Position numbers and translations under genes: made by a program
DNA from: Porodaedalea pini
Taxonomy: Eukaryota > Basidiomycota > Agaricomycetes > Hymenochaetales > Hymenochaetaceae
NCBI GenBank assembly: GCA_002794775.1
Contig: NBAY01000002.1
Span: 124,001-188,000, forward strand
Direction of reading: 5' to 3'
Length of the DNA: 64,000 nucleotides
Shown: piece after piece, positions 21,111 to 32,499 of the stretch
How the letters are laid out: the number at the start of each line of letters is the position of its first letter
How positions within the stretch are numbered: the first letter of the stretch is position 1
Notes under the pieces: generated by a model
What the model saw: only the letters and a program-made list of their open reading frames with translations
Told to the model about the DNA's origin: nothing
Databases searched by the model: none

Positions 21111-21695
21111 CACCGGCGTCGACCTCAGCACTCCGCAGACCACCTCGATGTTCATTGCACACTTCAGGTGGTCACAGATAATGCTGTCATCCGTCAGCCC
21201 CACTCTTGTGATGATGACGTCAAGTTTCTGGAAGAACTCGTCGGCGGTGAGGTCCTTCTGAACCTTGGTTCAGAATTCCGCTAACGCCTTTTCCTTCCGG
21301 TTAGGGTCATCGAATGAGGCATCTAGGCACTCTTGGAACCTTGTCCAACTGTTGGTGAAGGTTACAATTCCAGCTGTCGTCGACTCCTCGACGTAGTTTT
21401 GCACCCACGTCACCGCATTACCACCTTTTAGGTAGGAGAGAGCCATGTAGATTTTACTTTCCAACGTGGGGTATCTGCTTGGGTTCGCAGAGACGAAAAG
21501 GAGGACCTCACATTTGAAGTCTAGGTAGTCGTCGCCGCCAGTGAATTCACGTGGCCGGGCAACGTTGATGCTGGGGGTCAGGGGGTTAGCTACCATGACC
21601 GGTGCTGGGGCGTTGTTTGCCTGATGGGCGAAGGCGTTCACGACGATGGCCGCAATCTGCTCCATCTGATGCTGACTGAAGCCTCCTGCTGACAT
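21111..21695 (-). pseudogene. N-terminal half of gag (E4)
   Basis: Begins with ATG at 21695 and encodes the Gag N-terminus, starting MSAGGFSQHQMEQIAAIV. A TGA interrupts it at about 21270, after which the frame continues to about 21111. It lacks the zinc knuckle and acidic tail, which occur in E2. Confidence 0.88.
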
Positions 21696-22474
21696 TGCGG
21701 GTTCAGGCACGGACGTCAAAGGTTCAGGGGGGGTCGGTGGTGAAGGGTCTCTACGAGTCTTGCGGTAAGGTCCTGGAGTCGGAGGCAGAAGGACCGTGGA
21801 CGTCGATGGTGCCGGTGATGATGGAACAGCTGGGGGCCACCTCGCTCTCCTTCCTTGTTCGTCTGATGAATACCAGCTGTGCCAGACTTCACTCCACCAG
21901 ATATTGTGTGTGGCGCTGCTGTTGTTGGTCGCGACGTAGCCTGGTCGGTCTGGATTCCAACATGCCGATGCAGGAAGGGCCCGTCGCTGTTCGTCGGTGA
22001 GATCTATCTTGACAATGGCGGAGGAACAGGGATGGGTTGTGTGTTCGATCCGGGGTTACGCCAACATTGAACGGGTTTGTCAGTGAAGTTGATGATGAAG
22101 TGGAAGGATGCGGCCGAGATTACAATCGACAGCGATGTTGATGATTGAACACGTAATGTCACCCACATCCAAGTTAAGTGGTTCCTCCACCAAAGGGAGA
22201 TGCAGAGGGCCAGGGTGGGAGAGAGTTTCCCAATCAGGATGTCAACTTGCCTAAGGTCAAGTTGGTGTCCAAATGCAGTAATGGTCAGGAAAAGTCGGTT
22301 GGAAGGTTTATGTAATACACAAACATCTGAGAACATCTGGGCAGGGTTGAGGGTTGTCGTTTAGGGGGTTTACACTTCAAGTCCATCACAGGGAACACTC
22401 CTCTAGACTGAGCAAAGGCGAGTTGACAGTGACGACGTACGCTGGGGATGAGCCTGGGTAGGGTTCTGCTTTTA

Positions 22475-22901
22475 TGTTAGGCGGGAGTCCAGGAGACGAC
22501 TCAGACTGGGCAGGCCTCAGCTGACTGTCATCTGGGACGTGCTATACTCAAGCGGGGACTCGGGACACACTGTACTCAGGCTAGGTCATTGCGGAGGTAA
22601 GAGGATTAATACAGGTCTAAACTAATACAAGGGGGGCGAGTCTCACCTAGGTTGTCGTGGAGGTAAGAGGAAAAGCAGAACAAGGAGTTCATGCGATTCC
22701 TGAGACCTTATATAGCGACGACCGTGAGACTATATTACCTAATGTTACATAAGGGGGCAGAATGGAACGAATGAAGGTCATGTGAAGGGAGTGTGGGAAA
22801 TGGTTGGAAAGATGATTAAATATACTGGAAAGGGGTGATTTAAAAGAAAGGAAATGATAAACGGGAAAAATAAAAGAAAAGAGAAAGTTGGAGTCCTAAC
22901 A
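22475..22901 (-). repeat. 5' LTR of E4
   Basis: 427 bp, minus orientation, the same length as the E1 3' LTR and about 96% identical to it, with nearly all differences being transitions. The adjoining primer-site region (AAAAGCAGAACC) is conserved with E3. Confidence 0.93.
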
Positions 22902-22906
22902 TTCCA

Positions 22907-25331
22907 CTGACTTGGTAGGTGGGAAATTCAGGGTCCATTAAGCATATTCTCCATTAAGCATTAAGCATGAAGATTTTGACCGAAATTTAAGCCAAAAATG
23001 CTTAATGAGAGGTAATCATGTGATCTCACATCCCTTGTAAGGATAAGTTTGTGACGGTTGGTGGCTTGGCAAACCCGGCATTAGAAAATTTTATAGCTTA
23101 AGGACAACTGATAAGTAAGAAAAAATCATCTGATAACTGCATTCCTGCTTGCTTTCCACCTCCCATGTCTCAGGAGCTGGGCTGTGCTCAAAATCTAGAT
23201 GGTACTTTGAAGGATGCCTCTGAAATTCAATGGTCACACTCACGAGACAGTTCTCCGGTGGATCTCTCTAGCTCCGGATCGAACATTACACTGCTTCCAT
23301 TGGCTTCAGCACCTCCAGTGCTTCCTGCACTTCCTGCACTTCCCACACCCCCTGTGCTTCCCATGCTTCCTGCACTTCCTGCGCTTCCCACACAGCTAGA
23401 AGCTGATGGTCCCCCAAAGAAGCCATCCCATGGGAAAGCAGCAAAAATAAAGACACTTGGTAATTGGAAGAGCACAGCCACCATCCAGCCGGTGCAACAG
23501 CATGTCAACTACACCTACGGTGATCGACTTGAGATCCTCAAATTTGCTGAAGGCCCTGGGAAGGGGTTATCACAGAAAAAAATTGCAGAGCATTTTCATT
23601 ACAAATGGCCAAAACTACACCAGTCTGTGGTATCAGATATCCTAAAAAAGCGGCAGGAATTGCAGAAGCAATCAAAGGAGGACCCGGATTTCATATATTT
23701 TAAATGCCCCCAAAGTGTGAAGTTTCCACAATTAGAGGAAGCACTTACACTTTGGGTTAATACTGCTCAAGGCCGGATTAACATCACTGGTGCTGTTCTT
23801 AGGGTCAAGGCCAGCGAATTTGCTAAGCAGCTTGGAATTCTGGATGATCAGCAACTTTCCCTTTCTAATGGTTGGACCGAATCATTTAAGCAGCAACATG
23901 GCCTTTGAGAAGTCCAGATGCATGGTGAAGCCGCTTCTGTATCCCCTGATGATGTTGCAGAAGCTCAGAAGCACCTGCAGACCATTCTTTCAGGTTATAA
24001 ACCATGTGACATATACAATTTCGATGAAACAGGACTCTATTATAGGATGCCATCAGATCGGACCCTTGCAACACAGCATATTTCTGGCGGAAAGGGAGAT
24101 AAAACTTGGATTACTCTTGGATTTATTGCAAATTCTGATGGATCGGATATTAGGAACCCTCTTTTCTTAGGCCATGCTCAGAAACCTCAGTGCTTCCAGA
24201 AGAAAGAAGGTGTTGACCTTGGTTTTTACTATTTTTGGAATAAAAAAGCATGGATGACAGGCTTGGTTTTCAAGATGTAAGTGAATTAATTCTTTGACTG
24301 CATTTATGGTTTATTGAAATACATTTTAATAGTTTCCTTGAGGATCTTGACAGGGATATGCACTCCCAGAATCGCAAAATTTGCCTTACAATTGATAACG
24401 CACCATCCCACATTTTCGACTCAAAGGCGCTTACAAATATGGAAGTTGTGTTTCTTAATCCAAACATGACGTCACACATACAGCTGATGGATGCTGGGAT
24501 TATCCGTGCATTTAAGGCACACTACCGGCGCTTATTCATCCTTGGGGCACTTGCTCATTTTGACGAGGGAGCTGAAAAAATCTATTTTATTGATCAGCTC
24601 CAGGGAATGTGTCTTGTTATGGATGCATGGAGCAAGGTGACCCCGAAAACTGTTTCAAATTGCTGGAAGCATGCAGGAATTCTTAACATAGCCGATGCTG
24701 TGGACACCAATCAGGACAATGGGATCAAGGAAGCGGTTTCTAGGCTAGAGGATGCTTTGAAGGAACTTTCCATGGAGGCGATTCCGGCAAAAAATGTGAA
24801 GAATGTTGAAGATCTCCTAAATGTGGAAGGCGAGGACGTCACGGAGGCTGAATGGATGGATGACGAAATTATTCAACAAGTCGAATTAAACCAATTGGAA
24901 GCCGAAGGCCAGCATATACCTGAACTGGAGCCTCCGGGACCAGAACCAGAGCCGCTTATCTCCCTTCCAGAAGCTTGTCGGGCACTTTCGCAGCTTGACG
25001 CATTGTTTCAGAGCCGGTCCAGTGATGAATTTACCCAAGCCCGCACACTTTTCCCAAAGCTCAGATGTGCACTTCAGATGGAAATCAATGGGGGCCTAGC
25101 ACAAGCTGATATTCGTAATTACTTCTGTAAATAGAAGAATGCGGTAACGACGCTCATCGTCGATGTCAATTGTCTTTTGCTAGCCTGTCGGAACTTGACA
25201 CGCATGAGTCATTGTCCCAAATAGTAAGAACTTTATTTGTATATTACATAACAACGTGCTCAAGCATAACCTGTGGTTAAGCATGGGCCGCCGCGTCCAC
25301 GGAGGGTCATGCTTAATCACAGGTTCGACTG
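22907..25331 (+). mobile_element. Pogo/Tigger-type DNA transposon body and right end
   Basis: A Tc1/mariner-superfamily element encoding a CENP-B-like transposase. The right terminal repeat, read inward, begins CAGTCGAACCTGTGATTAAG and is followed by the target dinucleotide TA at 25332-25333. The left terminus is not here but at 5193-5263 in inverted orientation. Together they make an element of about 2.5 kb. It ends only 61 bp from the stop codon of the ABC transporter gene, so it may lie in that gene's 3' untranslated region. Confidence 0.88.
23165..25134 (+). pseudogene. Pogo-family transposase, one internal stop
   Basis: Two exons (23165-24276 and 24333-25134, intron GTAAGT...AATAG) encode 637 residues. 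A Psq/CENP-B-type helix-turn-helix (about residues 115-165) and a Tc5-type DNA-binding domain (about 180-245) precede a DDE nuclease. The catalytic Asp residues are in FDETG, TIDNAPSH and QLMDAG. A single TGA at 23906-23908, possibly from CGA, interrupts the frame after HGL; otherwise the protein is intact. Several other starting bases are possible upstream, but this ATG precedes the full first domain. Only the stop argues against function. Confidence 0.85.
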
Positions 25332-25393
25332 TAGTACTACTGCCATACATGTACTGTGCACGTTGAGGGTGTCTCGTTAAAGTATCCAATGCT

Positions 25394-28187
25394 TCACCCA
25401 GACACAAAGGCCTTGGCTTGGACGTTATGCAACCTCTTGTATTCTCCATCCATAGCTATAAGCTTCTCATGTGTCCCTTGTTCTACAAGACGACCGTCTT
25501 TCAAACATCTATTAAAGAAGAGTCGCCCTTAGCTTCGAGCCTCATACGAAGCAGAAACCGCTACTCACAGAATTAAATCAGCGTATTTCGTCAAGTGTCC
25601 GAAGCGATGGGTAATGAAAATGACCGTCTTTCCACCACTGTGTTTGCGCAGCCGTGTGAACAGCTCGTACTCTCCTTCCGGATCGAGCGCTGACGTCGGT
25701 TCGTCTGCAGCCAGCAGGCGGATATTGCCGCCCATTAATTTCATAAAGGTTCGCGATCTAAGCATTTCGTGAGATGTCCGTAAAGACTGACCGAAGAAAA
25801 CATAAACACACGCCGAAAGCCTCTGCGTCTCTCCACCCGAGAGATCTGTTTTGGTTTCCTTTTCATCTAGCACCGCCTTGAGCGCCGCATCTGTCTCGCC
25901 CACGAAGTGCGTAGTGGTGGTCTTCACTGGGTTTAGCACCGTCTCCGGACCCTGCTTCAGCTTCTGCACGAATCTCTCAGCCCCGCCCTGGAGGATCGCG
26001 TCCTCGATCTCGTCATCCGCGATATCGCGCTCCGGCAGACCAAGCGCAACGTTTTCGCGAAGCGAAAGAGGGAGGACAGGGTGGTCCTGACGCAGAACTG
26101 CTGTAGCGCGACGAACGTCCGCGAGCTTATACGACGCGAGCGGAAGTCCGTCGAGGAGGATTTCGCCATCCGATGGGTCATGCAGGCGCGTGAGAAGCTT
26201 GATGGCAGACGATTTCCCACTGCCGTTGACACCAACAATGACCACGAGCTGGCCTGGTTTGATCGTGAAAGATATGTCCGTAAGTGCATTTTTATCTGTT
26301 CCTGGATATTTGAACGAAATGTTCCTACGCGAAACACGATTTTGAGCCACAGATCCATTGCAAAGAAGGAAGGGTGCAAGCAAACGTACCGAAACTCGAC
26401 TTCGGCACCACTGTGGCCTTTCACATCCGAGTTCAGCGGATATGGCGTAGCACCATCCTTCACTTTATTCTGAATATCCGACAGGGTATACAGATTCCTA
26501 ATGGTAAGTAGGTGGCGCGATATCCTCTTAATATTAAACAGAAGCCTCCACAAAGCCATTTGAACGGATCGGGACGCTTGCTGAACGAGAATGAACTCAC
26601 TCAGAGAGACACTGCTGTAATCCCACAGCACCCTCAGAGCAAAAAACATCTAAGACAAACCATCAGTCGAAGTGCGGACAGTAGAGATCAAAGGAGCGTG
26701 ACATGCCAAGGAAAAGTCCCAAGAGAGGTCGTTTAGTACTGCTGAAAAAACAGGCTCGTTTCTCGACCATTGTATGTGCGGGGTTTCCGTACAGACATCT
26801 CCAAGTGACTTTCTACTCCTATTAAATTCTGGGCCATTTGTTGTCAGTCACTGGCAGCATCTGTTGGATATACTATCGATTTTGCTCACCTTTTTCGATA
26901 TATGGGCCGAAGTTATTACTGACACGGTCCTCATGGAACCTTTCGTCGAATGCCAGGCTGTGGAGGGACGCCATTCGTGCAAAGTGAGAGTTGTTGCAGT
27001 AGGTGACAAAAGCTATACAGAACAGGGCAACCGACAGTTGTGGCCTTGTATCACAACAGAACAAGAGAGGCGGACTTACATCGTGAGTGCAGATGATTTT
27101 GTAGAAGCTCCAAGAGTGGATGCACAAGGCATAATTCGATTGACAGTGTAAAGGTTGAGCTGGTCCGCGACAAGCTGAGCATGAGCAGGAGCTCGGACAG
27201 GATCGTGAGTATGCCAAATAATGTGTTCATAATGTCGTGGAATGCCGTCCATGCTTCAGATGATTGGCCTCTTAAGGCCTGGCCGGCGCTTCCTAGTTTG
27301 CTGCGCACTTCAGGGTCTATAAGAAAAATGTGTCGGTGCAAAAATCTATTGTATCAGAACAAAACGTCAACCTTCTGCAGTCATAAGATCGAAGTTTAGT
27401 GCAGCTACCAGAAGCTTATAATCAATGGAGCTGGAAGACACGAAGAACAGTGAATGACTCACTGTGCATCGTCTTCGCTAGGAAATAATATGTTACTCTA
27501 TCTTTTTGAACGGCAGTGTACTTTTCTCTAGGTGAAGCAAACCAAATTTTGATCAGAATACAGACGACCCATAATGCGTGCCTTTACCCTATCTTTGATG
27601 AAAACTCTGACATGGCGGACAACAAAATCCTACCCGCCAGAGCTTGTCCTATGGCAAAAGGTTGGAGTTGGCGGTTCTCCAAGCACCAGCTAATCTGAAC
27701 GTATAATTAGAGGACTAGGGATGAGAAACAGCGAAGAAGCGCACCGAGCTAAGAATGCGACTCGTGAAATACAACTGCAACGATCCGGAGACCATTTCCC
27801 AGATATTCATGGCCAGCCCAACAAAGAAATAAAATGGCCCAAGCGAGTATATTTCTTTCAAAAACGTGAAAAGATACGCAACCGTGTGAACCTCGATCGG
27901 CAGGTTGTGATCGGCAGTTCCGTTACTTTTATCTTCTACAACAGCAGGGTTTTTCGATCCGTCGTCAATACGAATAGGAAGTTGGAATCACGTAAGATCG
28001 ACTCACTTGGCAAAGAGCTTTCTGCCACTCTGGATGTTGCAAACATGCCACGCACAGTTATCCATAGCTGCTCAGATATACTATGAAGATTAGGTGGCCG
28101 TTCGGGTATGAGGATGGACGACTTGTTTACGACAACCGCCCATATTCCAAGCTGCACGGTGACGTGTTTATTAGTTGTCTTCTGCAT
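25394..28187 (-). CDS. ABC transporter, half-size (one membrane domain, one ATPase)
   Basis: Twelve exons (28187-28007, 27935-27745, 27694-27588, 27477-27463, 27430-27372, 27316-27080, 27012-26890, 26741-26680, 26649-26390, 26324-25812, 25757-25569, 25508-25394) give a continuous frame of about 683 residues. An ABC membrane-type region covers roughly residues 60-330 and a nucleotide-binding domain the last 300. The Walker A is GVNGSGKSS, the signature LSGGE, the Walker B LLAADEPTSALD and the switch FITHR. It resembles the HlyB/MsbA-like half transporters common in basidiomycetes, which dimerise and move unknown substrates. One exon is only 15 nt and two introns are 30-32 nt. The first exon is uncertain; everything from 27935 down is well supported by frame. 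Confidence 0.82.
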
Positions 28188-28873
28188 TGAGTATCAGGAC
28201 CGGGAAGAACTTCTTGAGGGAGCAAAAAAAAACAGCTAACAAACCAGAAGGCCGTGGCGTCAGGTTTAAAGGCTCAAGGAATCAAAGTGGCGCCTAAGGA
28301 AGCATAAGGGAGGCCGTGGCGGCACATGTATATGCATGCCCGCAGGCAGTTAGACGCTTCCAAAGTGGGCTGGGGTCCCTCCAAGTCCACAGTCTGTATC
28401 AAGCCATAGTTACAGTATAGGAGTCTGGGGCATCGTGGCAGAGTCCATTTCTCTAACTTGGAGGGACTTGACTTGGTGTGTAAAGATCGATTTTGATGGT
28501 CTTTGTGTAGAACATAACGTCTCCGCAGTGATGAGACACAATTTATTGGCTTGAGTTACCTAGATTACTGCTCGTATTGGACAGACGGATGCATATGGTG
28601 CTGGCAGAATCGAGCGAAGATTTTGTTTCCGCTTGTATTCGTGGGAATTTATTTATAAGCGTCCTGCTTCGAAGCGACGAAAGGCTGCACCTCGGATGCT
28701 CCTCACAGACACGATGCTGTTCGTGCTCCTTGTATAGTTTCTTAGCGTCTGAGAGGAAAGGAGACGACTGCCCACTGCAGTAAAGACATGCTTGACGTAC
28801 CCAACACGCTCACCTCGAGACACCTGCCAAATCCCAGTGCTTTTTAGGACTTGATCCCAAGGCTTATAACGAG
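28188..28873. other. Divergent intergenic region, ABC transporter / TTI1
   Basis: About 690 bp between two divergently transcribed genes, so it should carry both promoters. No convincing further frame or TATA element was recognised. Confidence 0.4.
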
Positions 28874-31800
28874 ATGCAAACTCGCCAAACAGAAGAAGCA
28901 AACTCACAGAAATTGTTTCTCGAGGTCAGATGCGTGTATTTGTCCGACAAGGAAATTCACTTACCATGCTCGCAGCTAAAAGGCATATGCGTGCCATTGC
29001 TGTCACATTCGCGTCTGGATCACAGGGAGATCCCGACAGTCCTTTCGCTTTTGTCCAATCTGTCTGCCCGTCTTCAGAAGTTAGACGAGGATCATGCTCA
29101 GCTGAAGCCGGCACTGCTTTCCTACGCGTTCTTCCCCTTGCAGACAATTCTCAGCCGCAATGATAATTCGAGTATCCCGGACCAAGTATTGGAGAAGATC
29201 TTTGACGCACTCGAACTGCTGTTCCGTTGGTGGTGGTGGACCTGCGAGGATGGCATCTGGGGGCAGGTCCTTTTGCTTGCTGGGTCCGTTGTTGGAGGAT
29301 TGGGCACCAAAGGGAAGGGCAGAGAAAGAGACGATGAGACGAAGGATGCGGCTGTCAGGCTAATCTTGTGTCTTCTGAGAGACCGTTCGTCGGATGTGAA
29401 TTTGGCGGAAGACAATATTGACGATATTCGGAACGCACAGAACGCAAGTACGCGACTGTATGACTTGCAGGCGCACGCGCAGACACAAAAGCTCGTGCCA
29501 GTGCTTGGGCAAACCCTCAATGCTCTCCTAGCCACCGCGACATCCGAGCATCTCCCCCTTCAACTACACTCCCTGAACGCCGTTGAGACTATAGTCGCGT
29601 TGTATGTCCCAGATGCAGTCGTTCCATCGATTCTCCCCGGTATTGTGAGCTCGACGACGCGGGTCGCACTCGGCAGGACGGGCAATGTCCCCAAAGGCAA
29701 AGGCTGGGTGAACGGTTCCGTGGTCTCTGCTTCTCTCCGGCTCCTGGATGTGACAATCATCCGAGCTATCGGTGATGAACCTTGTCTTGCTGCAAGTATC
29801 GTCAAGGAGCTTAATGGGCTTGAGGATCTCACAGAGCTCGTCAGCGGAGATGTAGCCGAACCCTTAACATCCCAATCAGATATCTCCTCAAACAAAGCTT
29901 ATGAAACGACTCGTTCAGCGGCTTGGTTGCGTGCTTCTTCATCTCAACTACTAATTGCATTAAATTCATTAACACCTCTGATCTCTCATCCAACCCCTGC
30001 GGCCCTTTTAGCCCTCTCATCTCTCTCCCAGTCCCTCCTCTCCAAAGCACGTCTGACTCTCCCAGACGCCCGCCCCCTACTCCTCTCCTTCCTCCTTTCA
30101 CTTTCCAATGCACGTTTCCCCTCAGTATCTGATCATGCCAGCAACGCGCTCTCTGCGCTTCTCTCTCCATCCGCGAGAGGTAGTCATGCACTCCTCCAAA
30201 CGCTACTGCAACATACCTCAGACAATCTAGCTGCCCTCCCGCGCTTGCTCCCCGCACAGGCAGATGCACGAATCATACACGTCGCAGGCCAGATTGAGGC
30301 CGCTTGCCGCCTCAGTCCCGCCGGCATGGGTGTCGGACGCCTCCTGGGACCTACAGGTCATATCGAGAAATGGGGTTGGCGTTTACTCGCCGTGCTCGAC
30401 TTTGCGCCCCCTCCTCCAACAATCGTGGGTGCAGGTGCCATAGGTCTGCTCGAAGGTTTCTCAGACGAGTGTATCGTGTTCCCAGCGTCTACACTGAGTA
30501 ACGTGGCGACACGCGAGACACATGTATCGCTTGAGCGGATGCTGCGTGCTCTGGGATCTGCAGGGGGCGAAAACTGCTTGTTTGCTGTTGAATGGTTCGT
30601 GCGCGTTGGTGTGACAGACAGTGGAGATGGAAACGCGGTGGCTGCTCTCTGGTGTGCATGCAGAATTTTGGAGGGCGTTGCCGGTATCACACTCGACGAC
30701 GATGACGACGTGTATCGAGTTGTCCAGAAGGGGCCACGAGGCCGGAGAATCGAGAAATTCGCGCGGTGGTTGACAAAGACGGTCTCTGAACTATGGGACA
30801 AAGAAGAGGAAGAGAACGAGATTGAAAATGCAGGGCAGAAGATGACGGATGAAGATGCTGACGAGGAACGCCCAGCTATTGAATTTGTCAAGGGTCTGAC
30901 ACCTCTTCAGACAAAATTTGATGTCAGATCTTCGAGTACGAACAAGTCTGCTAATCGACGAAACCAACCTATCCTCCACAAATCCTTCGCTCTTCAGCTT
31001 CTCGCGGTGTCGGCCTCCATCCTACAGTCACGCTTCTCCACTCTGCTCATGCACGCACTTTATCCAATACTGCACTCCCTCGTTCAGCCATCCGCACACC
31101 TCTCGGGCACCGCACATACTGCTCTCCAATACGCAACGCGTGCGGTGGGGAGTGCAACGCCAGGTAATCTTCTACTTTCCAACTTCGACTACGCACTCGA
31201 CGCGGTCTCGCGTCGCCTGACACGCCGCCGTCTAGAGATCGATGCAGCTCGTGTGCTTGTTGTGCTCGTGCGCCTCGTTGGGCAGGATGTCGTACAGCGC
31301 GCGAGCGATGTTGTTGAAGAGTGCTTCGACCGTCTGGATGACTTCCATGGCTACACGGTCGTCGTAGAAGGCCTTGTTGAGGCGCTTCACGAGGTTGTGA
31401 AGGTTATAGAAGCAGAAGAGACCCCTCAGGAAAATGCAGATGCGACGCCGGATGATCCAGAAAGTATTCCAGATGGGAGGCGATTTGAGAATTTCGTCCA
31501 TTGGCTTGAACACCGCAACGACACGCCAACTCGTGTTGAAGACGGGGATGAAATTGGTCCTGCGCCTCGTGGGCCTCTCGGCAAGGGGAAAACAAAAGAA
31601 CTCAGCATAGAAGAGGAGGAGGAAGAAAAGAAACTGCTCAATGAACCCAGTCCGCTTGATGATCCTCCACCAACACCAACGCAAGCACTCACGGCTCAAA
31701 TCGTTTCGCGCTCCATCACCCTCCTGACACACGGTGCACCTTCCATTCGCGCGCGCATCCTCGTGCTCCTCGCAAGCGCTGCGCCTGTCTTGCCGGCATC

Positions 31801-32380
31801 ATCACTCCTCCCGGCCGTACATCGTGCGTGGCCGTTCGTCGTCAACCGCCTCGGCGACTCGGAGACACCCGTCGCTGCCGCAGCAGCGTCGTTCGTCGCG
31901 GCACTCACACGTGCACATGGACCTTTCATGACACAACGCGTATGGGACGACGTGTGGCCGCTCTTCCGTCGTACACTCGCGCGCCTTGATGCTGCGGATG
32001 GAGCAAGTGCACTCGCGCGTCGTAATACAGGTGTAAGTGGAGTGGGCACAGAGTCAATATACACCCACTCGCACCGGTTGTATCGTGCGATGCTCGGGAC
32101 GATGTCAGCTGCGGTGCGCGGTGGTGTTCAAGTACAGGACCGACGCGCGTGGGACGTCCTTTTGGCGTTCCGTCGATTCCTGTCGAAGGGTGCGCACGAG
32201 GAGCTGCAAGCTGCGGCGCGCGAACTATACATTGCGTTTGGCGAGAACAACGAGGATTCCGTGTGGCTAGTGCTAACGTCGACTGCGTCGACGCCTGGTG
32301 TTCCGCACCTTGAGCATCTTGCACAGACAAAGTGGGATATCCAGGAAAATGTAGATATCATTTTTGGCAGATTTGGCTAG
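28874..32380 (+). CDS. TTI1: TELO2-interacting protein 1 homologue (TTT complex)
   Basis: Two exons (28874-28924 and 28976-32380) give 1,151 residues. The 51-nt intron keeps frame either way, but removing it yields the conserved N-terminal FLELKGICVPLL and so is preferred. The protein is almost wholly alpha-helical repeat, with the motifs LLSYAFFPLQTIL and WWWTCEDGIWGQ near residues 65-105 typical of Tti1, and an acidic linker around residue 900. With Tel2 and Tti2 it forms the TTT complex, which helps fold PIKK kinases (TOR, ATM, ATR) with Hsp90. It is divergent from the ABC gene and convergent with dCMP deaminase. Confidence 0.85.
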   Translation: MQTRQTEEANSQKLFLEVRCVYLSDKEIHLPCSQLKGICVPLLSHSRLDHREIPTVLSLLSNLSARLQKLDEDHAQLKPALLSYAFFPLQTILSRNDNSSIPDQVLEKIFDALELLFRWWWWTCEDGIWGQVLLLAGSVVGGLGTKGKGRERDDETKDAAVRLILCLLRDRSSDVNLAEDNIDDIRNAQNASTRLYDLQAHAQTQKLVPVLGQTLNALLATATSEHLPLQLHSLNAVETIVALYVPDAVVPSILPGIVSSTTRVALGRTGNVPKGKGWVNGSVVSASLRLLDVTIIRAIGDEPCLAASIVKELNGLEDLTELVSGDVAEPLTSQSDISSNKAYETTRSAAWLRASSSQLLIALNSLTPLISHPTPAALLALSSLSQSLLSKARLTLPDARPLLLSFLLSLSNARFPSVSDHASNALSALLSPSARGSHALLQTLLQHTSDNLAALPRLLPAQADARIIHVAGQIEAACRLSPAGMGVGRLLGPTGHIEKWGWRLLAVLDFAPPPPTIVGAGAIGLLEGFSDECIVFPASTLSNVATRETHVSLERMLRALGSAGGENCLFAVEWFVRVGVTDSGDGNAVAALWCACRILEGVAGITLDDDDDVYRVVQKGPRGRRIEKFARWLTKTVSELWDKEEEENEIENAGQKMTDEDADEERPAIEFVKGLTPLQTKFDVRSSSTNKSANRRNQPILHKSFALQLLAVSASILQSRFSTLLMHALYPILHSLVQPSAHLSGTAHTALQYATRAVGSATPGNLLLSNFDYALDAVSRRLTRRRLEIDAARVLVVLVRLVGQDVVQRASDVVEECFDRLDDFHGYTVVVEGLVEALHEVVKVIEAEETPQENADATPDDPESIPDGRRFENFVHWLEHRNDTPTRVEDGDEIGPAPRGPLGKGKTKELSIEEEEEEKKLLNEPSPLDDPPPTPTQALTAQIVSRSITLLTHGAPSIRARILVLLASAAPVLPASSLLPAVHRAWPFVVNRLGDSETPVAAAAASFVAALTRAHGPFMTQRVWDDVWPLFRRTLARLDAADGASALARRNTGVSGVGTESIYTHSHRLYRAMLGTMSAAVRGGVQVQDRRAWDVLLAFRRFLSKGAHEELQAAARELYIAFGENNEDSVWLVLTSTASTPGVPHLEHLAQTKWDIQENVDIIFGRFG

Positions 32381-32499
32381 TGCACAACATAGGAAGAATG
32401 AAATCATGTAACAAAACGCGCAATTAATTATGTACTGTGCAGGATCCTAGATCACACCCCAAAACTCGAATAAGGAAAGATGAGAAATATCAAAGGTAA

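Larger units (their letters stand above)
21110..22901 (-). mobile_element. E4: 5' fragment of a Ty3/gypsy element
   Basis: Minus-strand fragment comprising a 5' LTR (22475-22901), leader and the first half of gag. Homology ends near 21110 in the same STPV codons at which E2 begins. The LTR is of the E1 type. The base run outside the LTR is TTCCA (22902-22906), the reverse complement of the E1 3' flank. Confidence 0.88.

Noticed and set aside
8610..22901. E2 and E4 as the two original ends of one retroelement
   Set aside because: They now form one interrupted copy, but their LTRs are too different to be an original pair; the E4 LTR pairs with E1, which led to the inversion model.
28653..28907. 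Minus-strand frame starting MSLLLLFGEF opposite the TTI1 start
   Set aside because: It overlaps the first TTI1 exon, has no domain and leads into no further exon of a recognisable gene.
30358..32330. Several minus-strand frames of 60-180 codons inside TTI1
   Set aside because: They are shadows of a long conserved coding exon, with biased Ser/Arg composition and no recognisable domains.
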